Source: Tetranychus cinnabarinus
Taxonomy: Eukaryota; Arthropoda; Arachnida; Trombidiformes; Tetranychidae
Assembly (NCBI GenBank): GCA_022266195.1
Contig: WHVY01000001.1
Location: forward strand, 17,608,001 to 17,672,000
Length of the DNA: 64,000 nt
Reading direction: 5' to 3'
In this document: piece by piece, positions 58,521 to 64,000 of the stretch
Numbering within the stretch: the stretch's first letter is position 1
Layout: each line of letters starts with the position of its first letter
Notes under the pieces: generated by a model
The model's database searches: none
What the model was told of the DNA's origin: nothing
What the model saw: the letters and a program-made list of their open reading frames with translations, nothing else
Made by a program: the position numbers and the translations under genes

Positions 58521-60261
58521 TCTCTTTACATTTTTCAGTTCTTAATAGTCCAACTCTTGTCCTTGTCCTCTTTTAAAAATCAACTTTCTCTTTCTCTTTC
58601 TTCATCACCTTTATTTTGCTTACCTTTCACTTTCATCAGACACTTTCAGAAACTCCATCTCTTTTCATTATCATCTTACCTCCTACTCCTACCACTCCTT
58701 TGCCTCTCTGATCAAAAATTGGGTCCAAATAACCCAAATTTATTCCTTACCCAATAACAATCTCTTTCATAAGATATTCTGGTTTTTCAATTGTTTCATT
58801 AACTCGGGCAAGAATCGTTAACTCTCACCAATCCTATCGCCATTTATCAATCCCAACAATCCTCTGGTTGATTGAATGGAGCGGTGAATGTTTTTACATT
58901 TCAGTCAATATTAGCTGTTAATGTCATTACCATTTCATCCAAGGTTACCTGATTACTTGATAATCTAATTGTTAACCTGGATATCATGTTCATCGTCCAT
59001 GTGCTTTGTATTACAAAGTCTTGACATGATGAATCTGTCGTGAAACCAGTTCAATACCAGTTTTAGTTAACAATCTCTGTGAATTTGATTTATTACAAAA
59101 TGTCTTTTACTTGATACTCCTTTCTTAACCCAATGATCATGATCTTGATTTTTAACATGATTAGATTATTGGTTCATTGACATACGTACCATTTAATAAC
59201 TAATTTACAATTGAGCTAGTTTTGTTACAGTTTGGCCAACACTGGTTTATGAAAATCAAATCAATTTTGTTTTTCATTTTTAAAAATTGAATGATTGCTA
59301 GCTATTGATCTTCATAAATGTACCGAATCATGTAATCAAGCTGTATCATTACCGATATAATAACTATTATTACTAATCATGTTTGATTGCAATATTGATT
59401 GAAAACCAAATGGGCACTAATGAATCAAGTCATAATTCAGTGTGGCTAACATGGTAAGTTGGTTATCATTTGAATGGTTCATCAACGAGTTGTCTTGACC
59501 CACAATCTATCTTGATATATTTTTTCCTCTTAATCGATACCGAGCCATTAAATTGTTGAAAATGATAGATTGAGTTATAAGCAAAAATATGGAAATTGAT
59601 TCATAGTTGAACCTAAATTGGAAACAGTTTTGGGTTTTCAAGCAACCGAACATTTGAACAATTTTGACATTCGAATGTCAAAAACTAATTTAATAATTGG
59701 TCGTATTTTTCAAGTATTTATGGTTAATTGACTATTTACTATTCATAACTAGTCTTATTCAAGAAAGGATTATTTATCTGATTAGAAATACATGAAAAAA
59801 CATGTTCATTTGATTTTCTGGTTTTCCATTGAGTCACAAATAATGGAAATTATTGTTAACATCAATTTTTTGTTGATTTTTTGTTTTGTTCGGTTTTTTG
59901 TAGTTATTTGATTGGGAATTAGGAAATTTTTTGCCTGTCAATCAGCCCCTGTTTTAAAGCTATTTAAATTGCTTCATGTTTAAATTGTGATTTAACATTC
60001 TTAATGAGTCTTTAATGGAACCTCTCTTTAACCAGAGAATGACTTTGCATGAATTTTACTTTCACGAAAAAAAACCCAATGGTCATCATGATCATTCAAC
60101 TGTTTGGTTGATCAAATGTTTCTTTGATTACTCTTGTTAATTTTATGGACATTACATTACAATTATTTTATAATATATATATGTTTGTATGCATAAGTAG
60201 AATACACTGACAACATTTTCATTTCTTTTTACAACAATCAAAAAACAAAATGTATACATTT

Positions 60262-60316
60262 ATAATATAATAGTAATAATTAGTATATAATAATAATATT
60301 AATAATAATAATAATG
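60262..60316. repeat. AAT-rich microsatellite
   Basis: Imperfect TAATAATAATAT units, clearest at about 60288-60316, within the presumed LRRFIP 3' flank. Simple repeat of no evident function. Confidence 0.75.
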
Positions 60317-60381
60317 ATACAGGATCACTATTTTCATGTATTTTTAAGCCTTTAGCCGTTATTTTTGGCACAATTTAGAGA

Positions 60382-60387
60382 TTTATT
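60382..60387 (-). terminator. Candidate polyadenylation signal of the LRRFIP homologue
   Basis: TTTATT on the plus strand (AATAAA on the minus strand), about 640 bases after the LRRFIP stop. Candidate only. Confidence 0.35.
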
Positions 60388-61023
60388 CTGCAATCTTGTC
60401 TGCTGAGGGCCAAAGTCTTGTCGTTTGATCACAGTCTCTTGACAAGAGGAAAGGAAAGGTTAGGAAGATTGAATCAGATTAGAAAAAAATGGATAAAGAG
60501 ACAAAAAATTAAGGTTGTAACGCTTTCTTGATCTTTTTGTTGATTCTTTTTTTCCAACGAGTAATGGTTTTTTGCTTTGTTGTTTTGATGAAATAAAATT
60601 GATGATGGAGTAATTCACAATCTGTATTTGTATAAGATTTTCTCCTTCGCTGGTGTTATTGGTTTTGGTGGCTGTTTCTTCTCCATCCTTCGTTTTTTTA
60701 AATTCAAAGATTATTAGATGGTGAAGACTGTTTCAGTATAATCAGATGTATTCACAAAAATTCACATTAATTCACAGATATTTCTAGGATTCTTTTTTCT
60801 TTTGTTATATCCTTCCTTCTTGTTTGTATCTGCATCGTCTTTTTTCTTTGTCTCCGGAGTCAGCAATTATCAGAAAGATATATATCATTATATTTGACTA
60901 TGGAGATAGAAATTGAACTAGCCAGAAAAGAAAGGACGGAACAAGAAAAGGAAATTGAAAGAGGAAGAAAATAGTAGGGATGGAGATAAATTTTATGAAA
61001 AAGGAAAGGTAACGAGTGCTTGA

Positions 61024-62859
61024 TCACGAATTAATCACAGCAATGCGATTATTTTTAAGTTTATCGATACGCTTTTGTAAATGTGCATTTGATGTCTCCA
61101 GTTCTTCAATTCTTGCTTGAGCCTCTCGGAACTGAAAAAAACGTGATAAAATTATACAAGTGAGTTCAAATGTTCAATGATAATTAAATAAGTAGTAAAA
61201 AAGGGAAAGTTTAAACTAGGAAATAAACAAGAGATGGAAATGATGATATAAGTTGTTATCATCATATGTTAAGAGGATAGAAGCAAAATTGGAATAAAGT
61301 TTACCTCTCTGAGAATTTTTCTTTTGTCAGTTTTCAATTCATCTTCAGATTTTTCAGCCTGTTCAAGCTGTTTTTTGTACCTTTCTACTTGCATTTCAAC
61401 TCGGGAAACAGTGTTTTGCAAGGTAATGATTTCTTGTTCGGCTTTTTTCAGTTTAAATTTGTATTCATAAAGCAGTTTGTTATTCTCTCCTGTATAAAAC
61501 AAATGAAAGAAAAAAAAGAGTGAGAATTAGGAGTTACACATAGACCATCACGAAGGTGAATATTGTTATTTATATTAAGCTGCTGTTCATCCGACTAAGA
61601 TAGTTTGGCAACACATCTTGGCTGTTATATCATCTTCATTTCATGAGTTTAATGGACTCTCTAATTCTAAGTTGAGAGACTGGTGCCAATAAAACTTTGT
61701 CTGCCATCTAGGTTGACAAAGGCAGGCAATGAGAATATGTACGAATGTTGAAGTAATGAAAAAACCTTCAACCCGATCACAGGGTTAAAAATTTTATCAC
61801 ACATTAATGTTAACAGCCTGTTACTTCTTGTTTTAAGCAGCTTAATGAGATTATATTGAACGATCTTGTTTTACTTTCGATTTCCTTACTTTGAGCTTCG
61901 ACTAGCTCACTCTCGGAGCCATTCACAGAATGATTGCTATACATTTGACATATTCCTTGGAGTTGTAAACTTTTCTGTTTCTCGTCTTCCAGGTCTCTTT
62001 TTAATTGTTCAATTTCTTGAACTAATTCAATCTTTTCTTGAGCTATGGTTCTCAGTTTCTCCTCCAGAGAAGCACCTTCTATAGAATCGAATAATTCAGC
62101 AACTTCTCTTGAAATTAAAGTTGCCCCTAACTTTCGAGGTTCATCTCTTGAGCTTGAAAATGAACTTTCACCGGTTTCACCATTAACCCTTTTTTCACTG
62201 GTGTCACTAAGTGAATCACGGGGTGTTGATAAGGGAGCCAACAGGTTGGATCCTTCAACAAAGACTAAACCTCGCTCCTGGAATGTAAAAGAGAAAAGGG
62301 GAAAAGAAACAAGAAAAAAAGATGAAGTCAAAAACAACAAATGAAGATTGAAAGGTGGGGCTGATTGTGCAGAAAAAAATATAATGAAAACGCTCAAATC
62401 ATCCTGAGTTCATAATGAAAGAGAAGTTAGGTTGTTTTTTTACGTCATCCATCAAAAACACTAACCTCAATTAAACTGTCCCTTTGTTTGATGCATTCCT
62501 CAAGATATTTATGCCTATCCTTGAGTTCTTTGTAATCGCGACTCAGCAGATCATATACCTGTAAAAAATGAAACATGAAAAAAGTAATAACAACAACACT
62601 ACATTTATCATAATGAATAATGAAACCGAAAATGGTAATAAAGGATATCAGGATAGGAAATATTTCTCACCCTAGACTTTTCCTTCAATTCACGTTGTAA
62701 CCGGTAGTAATTTTCTTGTAACTCTTCCAGATCATCTTTAAGTAATTCCACTTGATACGAGTAGGTGTTCTTTTCATTGTCAAGCTGAGAATTAGTTATC
62801 AAAGCTTTTTTCAATTTTTCCTCAAGCTCGATCATCTTTTCACCTTTTCTTAATCGTTG
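61024..62859 (-). CDS. LRRFIP2: LRRFIP1/2 homologue (leucine-rich-repeat flightless-interacting protein), C-terminal exons
   Basis: Coiled-coil adaptor whose vertebrate members bind the LRR of Flightless-I and act in actin, Toll/MyD88 and Wnt signalling. Visible exons, in minus order: 62859-62671 (5' end tentative), 62558-62466, 62277-61890, 61489-61305 and 61131-61024. Phases match throughout. The blocks line up with human LRRFIP: ELEEKLKKALITNSQLDNEKN; KQRDSLIERGLVFVEG (human RDELIEKHGLVIIPDG); LEEKLRTIAQEKIELVQEIEQLKRDLEDEKQK. They continue with EYKFKLKKAEQEIITLQNTVSR, EDELKTDKRKILRE and IEELETSNAHLQKRIDKLKNNR before the stop. The Ser-rich piece (residues around SLSDTSEKRVNGE) is species-specific. 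The N-terminal part (ARLAAKRAARAEAR-type region of the family) is not found, so the start is unknown. It may lie in 62860-63785 or beyond the MIPEP gene. I cannot separate LRRFIP1 from LRRFIP2; arthropods generally have one gene. Confidence 0.88.
61490..61889 (-). other. LRRFIP intron, 400 bases
   Basis: Lies between VEAQ and the R/ENNKLLYEYK join, phase 1. Nothing else seen. Confidence 0.75.
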
Positions 62860-63785
62860 CTCACCAATGTGAATGAGAATAATCACGAGAAATAGAAAAA
62901 GCAAATTCTCACAGGATTATAGTTAGTGACAAAGGTGGAGATGAGTGATGAGAAAAGTAGCAATACGGTGAGAGTAAATAGTTGAAGATTATATAACACA
63001 CAGGTAAATAGCCTTCACAAATCAATATTCACTCATTCATTAAAAAGTAGTCCTTATTTAAACAACAATTAACAGGGTGATATAAATTAAATTTCCAAGA
63101 TATAAACAAATAGTCCTTAAAGATGTAAATCAGAATTTAAATTCAATCAATTCAACTGTTAAATGCAACCTTTCAGCAACAAATGGCAAAAGAGTAAAAA
63201 AATAAATAAATTTACCACGCAATCGCATAAATCGCCGATTATGAATTTAAGTTTCTAGATTAGATCATAGATGGTGTCACAGATGGATAATTTAAATTTT
63301 GACAATTAAACCGATTAAACTATTTTGTTTTGATAATTTTTTATTGATATCAACATTCACAGGTTTCATGCTGACCCATAAGGTCAATATCGTCAATCTT
63401 ATGTTCCAAATGTTGTACTGTCTTTGATGTTTATCATTGATGATTTTTTTTGTGATTAAAGTCGCAATTTATCCATCTTGACTGTAAATAAGATGTATTT
63501 TTGATAATCTTTCATTAAAATTAAAAAAAATTCTGGTCGGTATCGTTAATCCGAATTGAATTGGTCTATATAACATGCTAAGTAAAGTCTTGTTTTCATT
63601 CATTCAAATAAGTTTATCTAACTTGAAAAAACCGGTGTTGGAAATGTGATGAACGATGTGTTGAAGTCTGATCAGCTGTACATTATTTTACTTTTGATGC
63701 TTTCTATATTGTGCAACATGAGCTACAAATGTGGTTGTAAACTCGAAACTTTAATTTCTTTTGACATCGCAAACACTCAACAATT
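62860..63785. other. Upstream of visible LRRFIP exons and MIPEP promoter
   Basis: No clear LRRFIP 5' exon. A minus-strand ATG (MRLR, about 63218-63230) followed by a donor-like GGTAAATTT exists, but its phase does not fit the next exon. A 25-codon minus-strand open stretch at 63350-63424 has no acceptor. The plus-strand MIPEP promoter should lie close to 63700. Confidence 0.4.
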
Positions 63786-64000
63786 ATGAGACAACCTTTT
63801 GGTAATCTAGTTCGTAGGTGCTTTTGCACTAGCCTGAAACCCTATTTCAATGAAATAGCTCCAGCCAAACCAAGTTTCTTTGGCGATGGTTGGGATAATA
63901 AAGGATTGTTTGGGATCGAGGAACTTGCTGATGCTTCGGGTTTTATGGAGTTTAGTGAAGGTGCTAAAGCTAAGTCTTACGAGCTGTTATATGAAGCCTT
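63786..64000 (+). CDS. MIPEP: Mitochondrial intermediate peptidase, N-terminal fragment
   Basis: Zinc metallopeptidase (M3 family) of the mitochondrial matrix that trims an octapeptide from imported precursors after the main processing peptidase. Only the first 71 codons are in the window, without a stop. The N-terminus (MRQPFGNLVRRCFCTSLKP) is a typical Arg-rich, Ser/Thr-containing presequence with no acidic residue. The following FFGDGWDNKGLFGIEELADASGF matches the start of mature animal MIPEP (human GLFGVPELSAPEGF), then AKAKSYELLYEA. The HExxH zinc motif lies outside the window, so the family call depends on this short block. It is divergent from the LRRFIP gene. Confidence 0.75.
   Translation, partial: MRQPFGNLVRRCFCTSLKPYFNEIAPAKPSFFGDGWDNKGLFGIEELADASGFMEFSEGAKAKSYELLYEA

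Larger units (their letters stand above)
57548..61023. other. Intergenic 3.5 kb: DUOX upstream region and LRRFIP 3'UTR
   Basis: The largest gene-free stretch between genes. The DUOX side (57.5-59 kb) has a C/T-rich belt at about 58410-58680, including CTCTCTCTCTCTTTCTCC near 58501; on the DUOX strand this is GAGA-rich. The LRRFIP side has (AT)n and AAT repeats at 60170-60320, a 14-base palindrome (AAATGTATACATTT, 60248-60261) and AATAAA (minus) at 60382-60387. No ORF believed. Confidence 0.5.

Noticed and set aside
58557..58757. 66-codon plus ORF rich in Ser, Leu and Phe
   Set aside because: Arises from the C/T-rich belt upstream of DUOX.
63350..63429. 25-codon minus-strand stretch reading like coiled coil (QHLEHKIDDIDLMGQHE) near LRRFIP
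   Set aside because: Preceded by stops without a pyrimidine-rich acceptor, and does not match the LRRFIP N-terminus. Kept only as a note in the gap entry.

Overview
This is a window of an AT-rich animal nuclear genome. Genes are split by GT-AG introns, intergenic gaps are mostly under 1 kb, and no prokaryotic features are present. The proteins point to an arthropod: the first gene is closest to the insect non-muscle myosin II (zipper), and a fibrinogen-domain lectin of the techylectin/ficolin type is present. The compact layout and short A/T-rich introns would suit an acariform mite such as a spider mite. That placement is inference, and the species cannot be fixed from the window alone. All gene names rest on reading the translations against families I know; no search was run.

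Layout. 1-8622 (+): 3' part of the non-muscle myosin II heavy chain. 9391-11507 (+): JMJD6 2-oxoglutarate oxygenase. 12290-13558 (+): single-exon mitochondrial-type beta-ketoacyl-ACP synthase (OXSM). 14377-16408 (+): coiled-coil plus fibrinogen-domain secreted protein. 16822-18176 (-): phosphopantothenate-cysteine ligase (PPCS, six exons). 18721-18969 (+): small basic protein I cannot name, divergent from PPCS, with a 39-base perfect palindrome between them. 20193-21717 (-): secreted pancreatic-lipase-family protein. 22646-23888 (-): DDI1/2-type retropepsin shuttle factor. 24570-30438 (-): TAF1, largest subunit of TFIID. 31241-34093 (+): single-exon Integrator subunit 7. 34425-36468 (-): APMAP-like strictosidine-synthase-fold protein. 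38373-57547 (-): dual oxidase (DUOX), fifteen exons over 19 kb with introns up to 5.3 kb. 61024-62859 (-): C-terminal exons of an LRRFIP1/2 homologue. 63786-64000 (+): start of a mitochondrial intermediate peptidase, cut by the window edge.

The genes are a mix of unrelated housekeeping and defence functions. They cover the cytoskeleton (myosin II, LRRFIP), transcription and RNA processing (TAF1, INTS7, JMJD6), and mitochondrial or cofactor metabolism (OXSM, PPCS, MIPEP); PPCS leads toward the 4'-phosphopantetheine that acyl carrier protein, the OXSM partner, carries. They also cover ubiquitin/proteasome shuttling (DDI) and surface or innate-immune chemistry (DUOX, fibrinogen-domain lectin). 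I saw no operon-like logic, mobile element with intact coding capacity, CRISPR array, rRNA or confident tRNA. Head-to-head pairs with likely shared promoters are PPCS/small ORF, TAF1/INTS7 and LRRFIP/MIPEP; INTS7/APMAP are tail-to-tail.

The items most worth a second look are the palindrome and unknown small gene at 18.5-19 kb, the altered ligand-site residues of the fibrinogen domain, the missing N-terminal presequence of OXSM, and the DUOX peroxidase domain that keeps only one of the two heme-pocket histidines. I did not find a clear undescribed multi-gene system.
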